Assembly: GCA_013813825.1 (NCBI GenBank)
Contig: JACCRA010000252.1
Span: 1-6,559, forward strand
DNA length: 6,559 bases
Origin: Pyrinomonadaceae bacterium
GTDB lineage: Bacteria; Acidobacteriota; Blastocatellia; Pyrinomonadales; Pyrinomonadaceae
Reading direction: 5' to 3'
A program made the position numbers and the translations under genes. The notes beneath the pieces are model-generated. The model was not told the origin of the DNA, did no database searches, and saw nothing but the letters and a program-made list of their open reading frames with translations. Of this stretch, positions 1 to 5,654 are shown in pieces (position 1 is the stretch's first letter; each line of letters begins with the position of its first letter).

Positions 1-331
1 GCACCAAAGTCTTCTGCGCGCGCGCCTCCGCCTTATTGCGCGAGTTGTATTCGGGATCGCTATAGAGCCGGTACTGGACCAGCATCCCGACGGAGAAGAG
101 CAAAATTGCCGCCGTATAAACTGTCCAATTGCCCGCGTATTTGAATCTCCGCGAGAGCCACAGTACCAACCCCAGAATCGGAACATAGAGCAGCAGATCG
201 CGCGCCGCGCCCACTATCGACGGCTCGTAGCCGCGCAACAGCGCCGACCGGTAGACGGCGACGTAGCCCACCACCTGAAAGGCGATGATCAGCAAAAGGG
301 CGATCAAATGTGATGAAGCGCGGTTCTTCAT
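1..331 (-). CDS. Probable SEDS-family (RodA/FtsW-type) peptidoglycan polymerase, N-terminal fragment
   Basis: Translating the minus strand from the ATG at 331 gives 110 residues that run off the left edge without a stop. The fragment starts MKNRASSHLIALLLIIAF and is strongly hydrophobic, with likely membrane spans at about residues 8-28, 44-60 and 69-87. The stretch LLFSVGMLVQYRLYSDPEY (78-95) resembles the place in actinobacterial RodA proteins where the third span ends in a hydrophobic-G-L-x-x-x-x-R-L segment before a soluble loop. SEDS proteins polymerise glycan strands from lipid II in the inner membrane and work with a class B PBP, and such a PBP is encoded just upstream in the same direction. 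A possible Shine-Dalgarno AGGA lies 13 nt before the ATG, inside a weak hairpin. The conserved catalytic part is outside the window, so the call rests on topology, one short motif and context; another polytopic membrane protein cannot be excluded. Confidence 0.6.
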   Translation of the reverse strand, partial: MKNRASSHLIALLLIIAFQVVGYVAVYRSALLRGYEPSIVGAARDLLLYVPILGLVLWLSRRFKYAGNWTVYTAAILLFSVGMLVQYRLYSDPEYNSRNKAEARAQKTLV

Positions 332-342
332 TTCCGCTTACT

Positions 343-358
343 TTTCCTTGTTAGGAAA
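343..358 (-). promoter_or_regulatory. Small hairpin over the putative ribosome binding site of the RodA/FtsW-like gene
   Basis: On the minus strand, TTTCCT (358-353) and AGGAAA (348-343) form a 6-bp stem around an AACA tetraloop. The right arm holds the only Shine-Dalgarno-like AGGA before the ATG at 331, with a longer than usual spacer of 13 nt. Folding would hide that site. The stem is AU-rich and weak, so a regulatory role is only a suggestion. Confidence 0.25.
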
Positions 359-456
359 GACTGTTTTCAAGGTACGACAACGATGCTCCAACATTCTCCG
401 CCACCGCTGTTGGCCGCGACCGACCCGCGGCGGGATACGCCGGCTGAAGTGCCTTG

Positions 457-774
457 TCATGGTTTGTCGCGCCTTTCGCTTATGATCCGCTCGACGGTGT
501 TAATCAATGCGCTCAACCGCTCATCGGTGGACGTGATTTCACGCTCGTGAATTTCCGCGATGGCGAGCAGGGCACGAATGCCCTCTTCGGTCCGCTCCCA
601 CCGCTGCTCGGTCCGCTCCCATCGCTGCTCAGCGCGCTGCTGTGCCTCAGCAAGCTCACCCGTCCGCTCAGCAAGCTCGCTCGTCCGCTCACTCAGGCCA
701 TCGATCTTGACGGCGAGCGATGCCATCAGATCGGCCACCACGTCGAACTTCCTGTTAATCTCTTCGTCCGTCAT
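457..774 (-). CDS. Small heptad-repeat coiled-coil protein of unknown function
   Basis: This 105-residue protein starts MTDEEINRKFDVVADL. It has an ATG start and a GAGG ribosome binding site 7 nt upstream. No enzyme motif, membrane span or signal peptide is visible. Residues 28-63 are built of seven-residue units: SERTSEL/AERTGEL is one pair, QRWERTE occurs twice, and the phase continues toward ERLSALI/NTVERII near the C-terminus. Together with the high content of E, R, Q and A this is a clear coiled-coil pattern, so the protein probably self-associates or pairs with a partner. It lies between the transpeptidase and RodA/FtsW-like genes, 81 bp after one and 125 bp before the other, whereas the FHA and PBP genes overlap. 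Its reading frame is supported by the ribosome binding site, the heptad phase and co-direction with the operon. I do not recognise a function. From memory, short proteins with similar ends occur as hypotheticals in Acidobacteria-like genomes. Confidence 0.7.
   Translation of the reverse strand: MTDEEINRKFDVVADLMASLAVKIDGLSERTSELAERTGELAEAQQRAEQRWERTEQRWERTEEGIRALLAIAEIHEREITSTDERLSALINTVERIISERRDKP
586..627. repeat. Tandem pair of 21-bp repeats in the coiled-coil gene (copies 1 and 2)
   Basis: Two adjacent 21-bp units, 586-606 and 607-627, differ at two positions (first base T/C, and C/T in the CACCGCTG/CATCGCTG part). On the minus strand they encode the repeated heptad QRWERTE. The unit length keeps the coiled-coil register, so a gain or loss of copies would lengthen or shorten the rod without a frameshift. 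Confidence 0.85.
649..690. repeat. Tandem pair of 21-bp repeats in the coiled-coil gene (second family)
   Basis: Units 649-669 and 670-690 share AGCAAGCTC and CGTCCGCTC around a short variable middle (ACC versus GCT). They encode the ERTSELA/ERTGELA heptads. This family is distinct from the repeat at 586-627 but has the same period. Confidence 0.8.
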
Positions 775-798
775 CAGAAAACCTCGCCACCCGATCTC

Positions 799-818
799 AA
801 ATTTGATATTTCAAATTT
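799..818. repeat. AT-rich 8-bp inverted repeat between the PBP and coiled-coil genes
   Basis: AAATTTGA (799-806) and TCAAATTT (811-818) are perfect inverted copies around TATT. The block is a local AT-rich island in GC-rich DNA, in the 81-bp gap (775-855) after the PBP stop and just upstream of the coiled-coil gene's ribosome binding site. It could be an operator-like site, a weak RNA hairpin, or part of a dispersed repeat. No T-run follows it, so it is not a classical terminator. Confidence 0.4.
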
Positions 819-855
819 CCAATCCCGACTTGCTTGGAACCGTTCCCTGGCTTTG

Positions 856-2784
856 TCACCTCACCGCGACGGCTCTCCGTTCAGGACGCGCCGGGCGTGG
901 CGGCGAAGTCTGAGGCTGTGGCGGTTGACGGCGCGGCTGGCCGTTTGCCGGCGGCTGAATCTGCTGTGGCGAGATGTTGCCCAGCAAGCCGAGGTCTTTC
1001 GCTTTCAGGACAAGAGCGGCGGCGACCGGGGCAGCGGCGCGCGAGCCGTAGCCCCCGCCTTCGATGATGACGGCCATCGCGAGTTGCGGAAAGTCGAGCG
1101 GCGCGATGCAGAGAAACCAACTGTCGATCCGCTTCTCGTCCGCCAACACGATCTGCTCGTACTCACGAATGATATTGCCGCGCCGGTCGCGCTCATACTT
1201 CTTAATAGTCTTAATCTCGCCGGTTTTGGGATCATAGACCGGAACTTCTTTCTGCGCCGTTCCCGTCTTGCCACCCGTCGTCACACCGGCCGCCTTGACG
1301 GGCGCGAAGACACCGCGCGCCGTGCCCGACGCCCCGCCCGTCACGAGTCCCATAACGCGGCGCATGTCGGCGGCCTTCTCCGGTGTCACCACTTGGTTGA
1401 AAACCTGCGGCGGCAGGTGATACTCGATCTTCGGCTTCATCAACTTGCCTTCGAGATTGGCGATGGTTGCGGCAGAGAGCGCCATTTGCAGCGGCGTCAT
1501 TTGGCCGGCGTAGCCTTGCCCGTAGCCTTCAATCGCGAGATCGTAAGGCCGCATCTTCGGGCCGGCCACAATGGTCGCCTCCGCTGGCGCGAGGGCGCGG
1601 GCGAGCGCCGGACTACTCACGTTCCAGATTTCAGGCTGCCGCCGTGCCTGTCTTGCTTCGTCGTCCGTGGCGTAAGCCCCGATGCCAATGAGGCGCGCTG
1701 CTTGCCCCAATCGTTCGGGGCCGAGCTTAACGGCCATCTGCGCGAAATACTGGTTGCACGAAACTTCGTAAGCCTTGTCAACGCCGATCCGCCCGTGGAC
1801 TTCGGCCGCGCCCTGATCGTCGTAGATCACTTTCGCGCCTGACTGTGCATAGTAGCCGCCGCCGCTACAAACGAACTGTTCGTTATGCAAGCCGTGCGCG
1901 TAAGCCGCGATCATCGTCACGGTCTTAAACGTCGAGCCGGGAATGTAATAAGCGCGCAATGCGCGGTTGACCAACGGGTTATTGCGCTTGTCGGCGTCAA
2001 GCTTAATCCACGTCGCTTCGTCCTGCGCTTCTCTAATCGAGTAGGCCGGGTTACTGTACATCGCCAGCACTTCGCCCGTCTGCGGGTTGAGGATGACAAC
2101 CGCGCCGTGTCGATCTCGCAACTGCTCAACCACCGCTTTTTGCAACTCGCGATCAATGGTCAAACGCACGTCGAGATTCGCCGGCTGTTTCACTTCCTGA
2201 TTCGTGACGACCGCGACCGCTTCGGGGGCGGCCCCGCTCTGCATCCCGAACAAGGCGCGCTCCATCCCGGGGTCGCCACGGTCGGAGCCGAACAGTTGCG
2301 CTGTCGCTTGATCGAGCGGATACTCACGCGAAATTTTGCCGTCCGGGGTGCGTGTATAAAGCGCCAGCGCGTTTTCCAACTTGCCGCTCCGGTCGAGAAT
2401 CCATCCGCGCAAAGTCGATTCCGAAAGGCGGCGATTCCGCAAATCCTTGTAACTTAAACTCTGAAAGCGTTCATTGCGATCTTCGGCGTAGAGCGCCCAA
2501 TAAACGTGAAAGCCGAAGACCGTGAGGGCGAGCAGGACAAAGACCCAGCGCAAAGCGAACAGCCCGCGATTGGTTGAAGTGGCGCCAAGCCGTTGCCTGA
2601 CTTCTTTCGGCAAATCGGATGGCGCGACGGCCGCCAGCAGCGGCGAGCGGCGGCCACGGCGGATGCCTCGCAGCAACGAGAATGCCAGCCACACGATCAT
2701 CAGCGCCAGCCCACCCATATAAACCAGACTTAAAAGCGCCGGCTGTTTTTCGGGAAGTGCAATCATAAGGCGAATGCTCGTCAC
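856..2784 (-). CDS. Class B penicillin-binding protein (PbpA-like peptidoglycan D,D-transpeptidase)
   Basis: This 642-residue protein cross-links peptidoglycan on the outer face of the inner membrane. All three transpeptidase motifs are present: STFK at 284-287 (acyl-acceptor Ser284, general-base Lys287), SCN at 342-344, and KTGT at 506-509. The sequence DVRLTIDRELQKAV near 205-218 and NPQTGEVLAMYSNPAY at 233-248 are typical lead-ins to this domain. The region 126-180 (RGWILDRSGK, then EYP and E-R-A-L) resembles actinobacterial PbpA more than longer PBP2/PBP3 pedestals. Two hydrophobic spans, 16-38 and 74-98, flank an Arg-rich linker, where one span is usual. A charged stretch of about 40 residues follows the KTG motif, and the tail from about 607 is Pro/Gln/Arg-rich. 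The start is GTG in a GTGA overlap with the FHA gene; an ATG at 2766 (Met7) is an alternative. A RodA/FtsW-like partner gene lies downstream. Confidence 0.93.
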   Translation of the reverse strand: MTSIRLMIALPEKQPALLSLVYMGGLALMIVWLAFSLLRGIRRGRRSPLLAAVAPSDLPKEVRQRLGATSTNRGLFALRWVFVLLALTVFGFHVYWALYAEDRNERFQSLSYKDLRNRRLSESTLRGWILDRSGKLENALALYTRTPDGKISREYPLDQATAQLFGSDRGDPGMERALFGMQSGAAPEAVAVVTNQEVKQPANLDVRLTIDRELQKAVVEQLRDRHGAVVILNPQTGEVLAMYSNPAYSIREAQDEATWIKLDADKRNNPLVNRALRAYYIPGSTFKTVTMIAAYAHGLHNEQFVCSGGGYYAQSGAKVIYDDQGAAEVHGRIGVDKAYEVSCNQYFAQMAVKLGPERLGQAARLIGIGAYATDDEARQARRQPEIWNVSSPALARALAPAEATIVAGPKMRPYDLAIEGYGQGYAGQMTPLQMALSAATIANLEGKLMKPKIEYHLPPQVFNQVVTPEKAADMRRVMGLVTGGASGTARGVFAPVKAAGVTTGGKTGTAQKEVPVYDPKTGEIKTIKKYERDRRGNIIREYEQIVLADEKRIDSWFLCIAPLDFPQLAMAVIIEGGGYGSRAAAPVAAALVLKAKDLGLLGNISPQQIQPPANGQPRRQPPQPQTSPPRPARPERRAVAVR

Positions 2785-3608
2785 TGCTTTCTAAATCTGA
2801 CTTCCACATCGCCGAAGCCGATAACGTCGCCGTCCGCGATCTGGCGCGCTTCGCCGTAAGTGATGCGGCGGCCGTTAATGAAAGTGCCGTTGGTCGAGCC
2901 AGTATCGGAAACGAGCAATGCGCCGTCGCGGTTGACCATCAGCGTCGCGTGGACTTTCGAGACGCTGGCGTGCGGAAGGCAGAGATCGATGTCGGTCGCG
3001 CGGCCGACGTTGAGACGCTTGCCGCCCACTTTGAAAGAGAGCCGAACGTCCTGCACGCCTTCCGGCAACGTGACGCGCGCGGCGAAAACAACTGACGCCA
3101 GTTCAGACTTCGGCGGCGCGGCTGTCACTCCTTCGGACGCACGCTGCCGTTGCTCATCCTGTTGCTTCAGTTCATCCTCAAATTCGCCGAAAGTCGGATC
3201 GATGGCGATGCCGGTCGTGAAAATGTCGGCCAAAGTTTCGACTTTCACCGGGGCCAGTGTCCGCAGGCGCGCATCGTTGATGTGGTCAATGGCCGCCGCG
3301 AGAATTTCGTGCTCAAGTTCTTGGAGCGCTTCCGGGTCAGCTTCGGAATGCGTGCCCCATTCGATTTTGAGTTTCAAGAGATGCGGGGCGATGCGTCCCC
3401 GTTTTGGATCGCGGCGGGCCCGCTCGTCAATTAGTTGGCGCATCCGCTCGATCAACTTTGAAGTAGTAAAACCGCTCTGCGTCACCAGATCGCGGCCGAG
3501 TTTGCGATCCACGACGGCCCCGACCCTGCCCAGCACACGGCGGAACAAACGCTCGACCAGTGCCTCGTCGCGCTTCCCGACGGTCGGATTTTTCTCAATC
3601 TTACTCAT
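2781..3608 (-). CDS. FHA-domain protein with FhaA-like N-terminal domain
   Basis: From the ATG at 3608 this is 275 residues; an in-frame TTG at 3617 would add three, and numbering here counts from that TTG. The C-terminal 90 residues form a forkhead-associated domain, a phospho-threonine-binding module. Its key residues are Gly205-Arg206 (VGRATDIDLCL), Ser220 and His223 (SVSKVHATL), and DTGSTNGTFING at 238-249, with Asn243 at the expected contact position. The N-terminal part (about 15-150) is mostly helical and charged. Its IAPHLLKLKIEWG block, helical E/A-rich middle and later APVKVETL strand recall the N-terminal domain (DUF3662 type) of actinobacterial FhaA. Residues 150-172 look like a flexible linker. 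The protein probably binds a Thr-phosphorylated wall-synthesis or kinase partner. It opens the operon and overlaps the PBP gene by 4 bp, which suggests translational coupling. The FHA call is firm; the FhaA relation is by resemblance only. Confidence 0.9.
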   Translation of the reverse strand: MSKIEKNPTVGKRDEALVERLFRRVLGRVGAVVDRKLGRDLVTQSGFTTSKLIERMRQLIDERARRDPKRGRIAPHLLKLKIEWGTHSEADPEALQELEHEILAAAIDHINDARLRTLAPVKVETLADIFTTGIAIDPTFGEFEDELKQQDEQRQRASEGVTAAPPKSELASVVFAARVTLPEGVQDVRLSFKVGGKRLNVGRATDIDLCLPHASVSKVHATLMVNRDGALLVSDTGSTNGTFINGRRITYGEARQIADGDVIGFGDVEVRFRKQ

Positions 3609-3849
3609 GCGAATCAATACGCTCGTTGCTCAAAGAGGTTCGGGCGGCTACCGCCCACAGCCGGAAGCGCCGGAGTTTATCAAACACGCTAATTGATCAT
3701 GCGGAACGCAGGTCTATGGGAGAAGGGAACTGTTCGATTCAGCAACTCGCTCGTATTCTATCCGAAACCAGCACCGGAGAGTAAGCGGTCTTTGAAAGCA
3801 AGCGGCTGTGGCCGAAGGCAAAAGGCAAAAATAAAAACCAATGGTGTCT
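3609..3849. other. Intergenic region between the RNA methyltransferase and FHA genes
   Basis: This 241-bp gap should hold the promoter of the FHA-PBP operon. The best minus-strand -10 candidate I can see is TAGAAT (3760-3755), but nothing close to TTGACA lies 16-18 nt upstream, so it is weak. Near the FHA start are three small palindromes in a row: GGGCGG-CTA-CCGCCC (3642-3656), CCGG-AAGCG-CCGG (3661-3673) and GTTT-ATC-AAAC (3675-3685). The other end holds the distal arm of a 14-bp inverted repeat. I see no convincing reading frame. Ribosome binding sites for the ATG at 3608 or the TTG at 3617 are poor, with only GAG available. Confidence 0.5.
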
Positions 3850-3869
3850 TTACACTTTGCCTTTTGCCT
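3816..3869. repeat. 14-bp inverted repeat across the stop codon of the RNA methyltransferase gene
   Basis: AGGCAAAAGGCAAA (3816-3829) and TTTGCCTTTTGCCT (3856-3869) are perfect inverted copies 26 bp apart. Each arm itself contains the heptamer GGCAAAA/TTTTGCC nearly twice. The right arm is coding (AKGK at the C-terminus) and the left arm is downstream of the TAA stop. In the minus-strand transcript the loop and distal arm include U5-A-U5, so the structure could help end or stabilise the transcript, though it is not a textbook terminator. A dispersed heptamer-type repeat is the other reading. Confidence 0.6.
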
Positions 3870-4686
3870 GCGCCAACGAAGCATGGCTTCGTTGGCGCTC
3901 GGCTTCGTAGAGGATGACGGCGAGAGCGACCGCGACGTTGAGGCTTTCCACCGGCGGGCGCATGGGAATGCGGACGCTGCTCTCAGTAGCCGCGCTCTCT
4001 TTGGCGGTCAGTCCGAAGGCTTCGGCTCCGACGACGATGGCGCAGGCTTTCGTCCAGTCGTGAGCCGTGTGCGCGAGCGGGGCAGTCAGAGCGGTGCTGA
4101 CAGTCTGGACGCTGCGGGCCATGCACCATGCCAGCGCATCCGAAAATTCAACTCCCTGCCAGACGGGAAGCCGAAAACTTGATCCCATCGCGCCGCGCAA
4201 GGCTTTGGGCGCAAAAAGGTCAGTTGAGCCAATCGTGACGATAACGCCGGAAGCGCCCGCCGCTTCAGCCACGCGCGTCATCGCGCCGGCGTTCGCCGGA
4301 TTGTTGATTCCGTGCATGATGACGAGCAACAATGGGTCGGCGGGCAGTGCCTCCGCAAACGATTGACGAGAACTATCGGGCCGGCGGGCGAGCAGGATTA
4401 AGCCCTGTGGAGTCGGCGTGTCTGAGATGGCCGCGAGCACGTCTTCGCTGACGGCGTGGGAAACTGTTGCGACGCGGCGCACAGTTTCAAGCGTCTCCGC
4501 CCCTCTCCGTTCGCGCCCAATGCGGTCGGTGAAAAACGCTTCGACGATCTCCAATTCCGAGCGCACGGCTTCTTCACACAGCCGTAAGCCTTCGGCGAAG
4601 ATCATCTTCTTTTCTTTGCCGTCGCGCACCGCGCGGGCATATTGCGCGCGGGGATTCTGACGACTGGTAATGATCGCTTCGCTCAA
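3850..4686 (-). CDS. SpoU/TrmH-family RNA 2'-O-ribose methyltransferase
   Basis: This 278-residue protein transfers a methyl group from S-adenosylmethionine to a ribose 2'-OH in rRNA or tRNA. The N-terminus (ITSRQNPRAQYARAV, then IFAEGLRLCEEA) is the typical substrate-binding domain. The C-terminal knotted SPOUT domain shows motif 1 NPANAGAMTR (129-138, with Asn132, Gly134 and Arg138), motif 2 VVGAEAFGL (218-226) and motif 3 IPMRPPVESLNVAVALA (240-256). Motif 2 has Ala where the family usually has Asn (GNEG). The start is TTG at 4686, forming TTGA with the stop of the upstream EEP gene; no in-frame ATG precedes the conserved N-terminus, so a coupled TTG start is likely. The domain normally ends near the ERQR at 263-266. 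The last 12 residues (SHASLAQAKGKV) are an add-on encoded by palindromic DNA. The exact RNA target cannot be told from sequence. Confidence 0.92.
   Translation of the reverse strand: MSEAIITSRQNPRAQYARAVRDGKEKKMIFAEGLRLCEEAVRSELEIVEAFFTDRIGRERRGAETLETVRRVATVSHAVSEDVLAAISDTPTPQGLILLARRPDSSRQSFAEALPADPLLLVIMHGINNPANAGAMTRVAEAAGASGVIVTIGSTDLFAPKALRGAMGSSFRLPVWQGVEFSDALAWCMARSVQTVSTALTAPLAHTAHDWTKACAIVVGAEAFGLTAKESAATESSVRIPMRPPVESLNVAVALAVILYEAERQRSHASLAQAKGKV
3870..3898. repeat. Perfect 13-bp palindrome with 3-nt loop inside the 3' end of the methyltransferase gene
   Basis: GCGCCAACGAAGC (3870-3882) and GCTTCGTTGGCGC (3886-3898) are perfect inverted copies around ATG. The hairpin covers codons for about residues 264-272, right after the conserved SPOUT domain. 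It is directly adjacent to the 14-bp inverted repeat at 3816-3869. No T-run follows on either strand, so intrinsic termination is doubtful; mRNA 3'-end protection or a repeat-element remnant are possible. Confidence 0.75.
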
Positions 4687-5654
4687 GGTTGTCTGGCCCC
4701 GATAGATAAGCTGCGCGCGTCAATCTCAATCCACGCCGGCCAGTGATCTGAAACACCGAGCGGTCGTGCCACGCCCCAGCGCGTGACTTGTGCCCCGCGC
4801 GCGAAAATCCAATCGGTATGGAGGCGGACCAGCCCCGCGCGCCACGTCGTGACGCCCGAAGGCATTGGCGTCTGATAGCCGTGGGCTTCGAGCAGCAGTC
4901 GCATCTTTCGACGGGAGACAGGTGTTAGGGTGTTGAAATCACCGAGCAAGATGACGGGGGCACCGCGCGGCAAACTCTCCGCCTCTTGTAAAATCGCTTC
5001 GTGCTGCGCGAGTTGTTCATCAATGTCAGCGTGGGGATCGATGTGCGAGTTGAAAATGTGCAATCTGCGAACGCCGATTTGCACCGTCGCATGGAGGGCA
5101 AGGCGCGGGCGCGACGCGCATTCAACCCACGGCAGTTCGACGCGCGCACAAGTTACCAACGGGAAGCGACTCAGGATGGCGATCCCGGTCTGCCCTGGAT
5201 CGTCCGGCGCGATGTGTTCCTCAAAATCCAGATACCACTGCTTCTTTTTCGGTTGTTCGACGCGCGAAATTTCCAATCCGGCGTGCGCCCAGTTCGTTTC
5301 AAGAATCTCCGCCAGTTCGCGAGCGACGTGGTGGCCGCCGGCGCGCAACGTCATTCGATCTGCTTCCTGCAACGCCACGATGTCGGCTTTCGGCATCAGC
5401 CGGCCTTCGGAGAGAGCCTGACCCGCGCTCCGCAAATGTTTTTCGACGAGCGCCGCGCGTCGTGCTGGCCGCGTAACGCCGAGACGGCGGAGCAAACTGC
5501 CGGAAATAAGAAACGAGCCGACGCCGTAGCGGATATTGAACGTCACGATAACGATTTTACCGGCGGCCGTCGGCGCGTTGGGGCGCAAGGGACCAGTCGC
5601 CGGGTGCGCCGTTCCCGTCTCGATCAATCCGGTCACCGGATGTTTTTCCGCCAT
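4683..5654 (-). CDS. Endonuclease/exonuclease/phosphatase (EEP) family metal-dependent hydrolase
   Basis: From the ATG at 5654 this is 323 residues. The EEP (DNase I/exonuclease III-like) active-site pattern is complete: TFNIRYG (Asn40), ALQEADR (Glu97), NSHIDPH (His204), LLGDFN (Asp239 and Asn241), TDWIF (Asp281) and SDHWP (Asp303-His304). The family hydrolyses phosphodiester or phosphomonoester bonds with Mg2+; substrates range from nucleic acids to lipids and inositol phosphates and cannot be read from this sequence. No clear signal peptide or membrane span is visible, so I expect a cytosolic enzyme. I chose ATG 5654 because GGGAGA lies 8 nt before it and AAAGGAGG a little further up. In-frame ATG 5690 and GTG 5702 would add 12 or 16 residues but have poor ribosome binding sites. 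The stop overlaps the TTG start of the RNA methyltransferase gene, so the two are probably co-expressed. Confidence 0.9.
   Translation of the reverse strand: MAEKHPVTGLIETGTAHPATGPLRPNAPTAAGKIVIVTFNIRYGVGSFLISGSLLRRLGVTRPARRAALVEKHLRSAGQALSEGRLMPKADIVALQEADRMTLRAGGHHVARELAEILETNWAHAGLEISRVEQPKKKQWYLDFEEHIAPDDPGQTGIAILSRFPLVTCARVELPWVECASRPRLALHATVQIGVRRLHIFNSHIDPHADIDEQLAQHEAILQEAESLPRGAPVILLGDFNTLTPVSRRKMRLLLEAHGYQTPMPSGVTTWRAGLVRLHTDWIFARGAQVTRWGVARPLGVSDHWPAWIEIDARSLSIGARQP

Noticed and set aside
13..24. Short alternating GC run near the left edge
   Set aside because: It is too short to be more than codon bias (Ala/Arg codons of the SEDS-like gene).
285..485. 66-codon plus-strand open frame over the RodA/FtsW-like start and the adjoining gap
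   Set aside because: It overlaps two minus-strand genes, has no ribosome binding site I can see and an Arg/Cys-rich product. It is most likely spurious, although the sequence could be part of a dispersed repeat.
454..1842. Long open frame (462 codons) on the plus strand
   Set aside because: It lies antisense to the PBP and coiled-coil genes, whose minus-strand products have clear motifs. The plus-strand product is Arg/Leu/His-rich without domains, as expected for a GC-rich antisense shadow.
2860..3696. 278-codon open frame on the plus strand
   Set aside because: It is antisense to the FHA gene, has a Ser/Arg-rich low-complexity product and no family motif.
3655..3813. 9-bp inverted copies of CGGCTGTGG about 140 bp apart, as possible ends of a small transposable element
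   Set aside because: Nine bases could match by chance in GC-rich DNA, the flanks diverge at once and no target-site duplication is evident.
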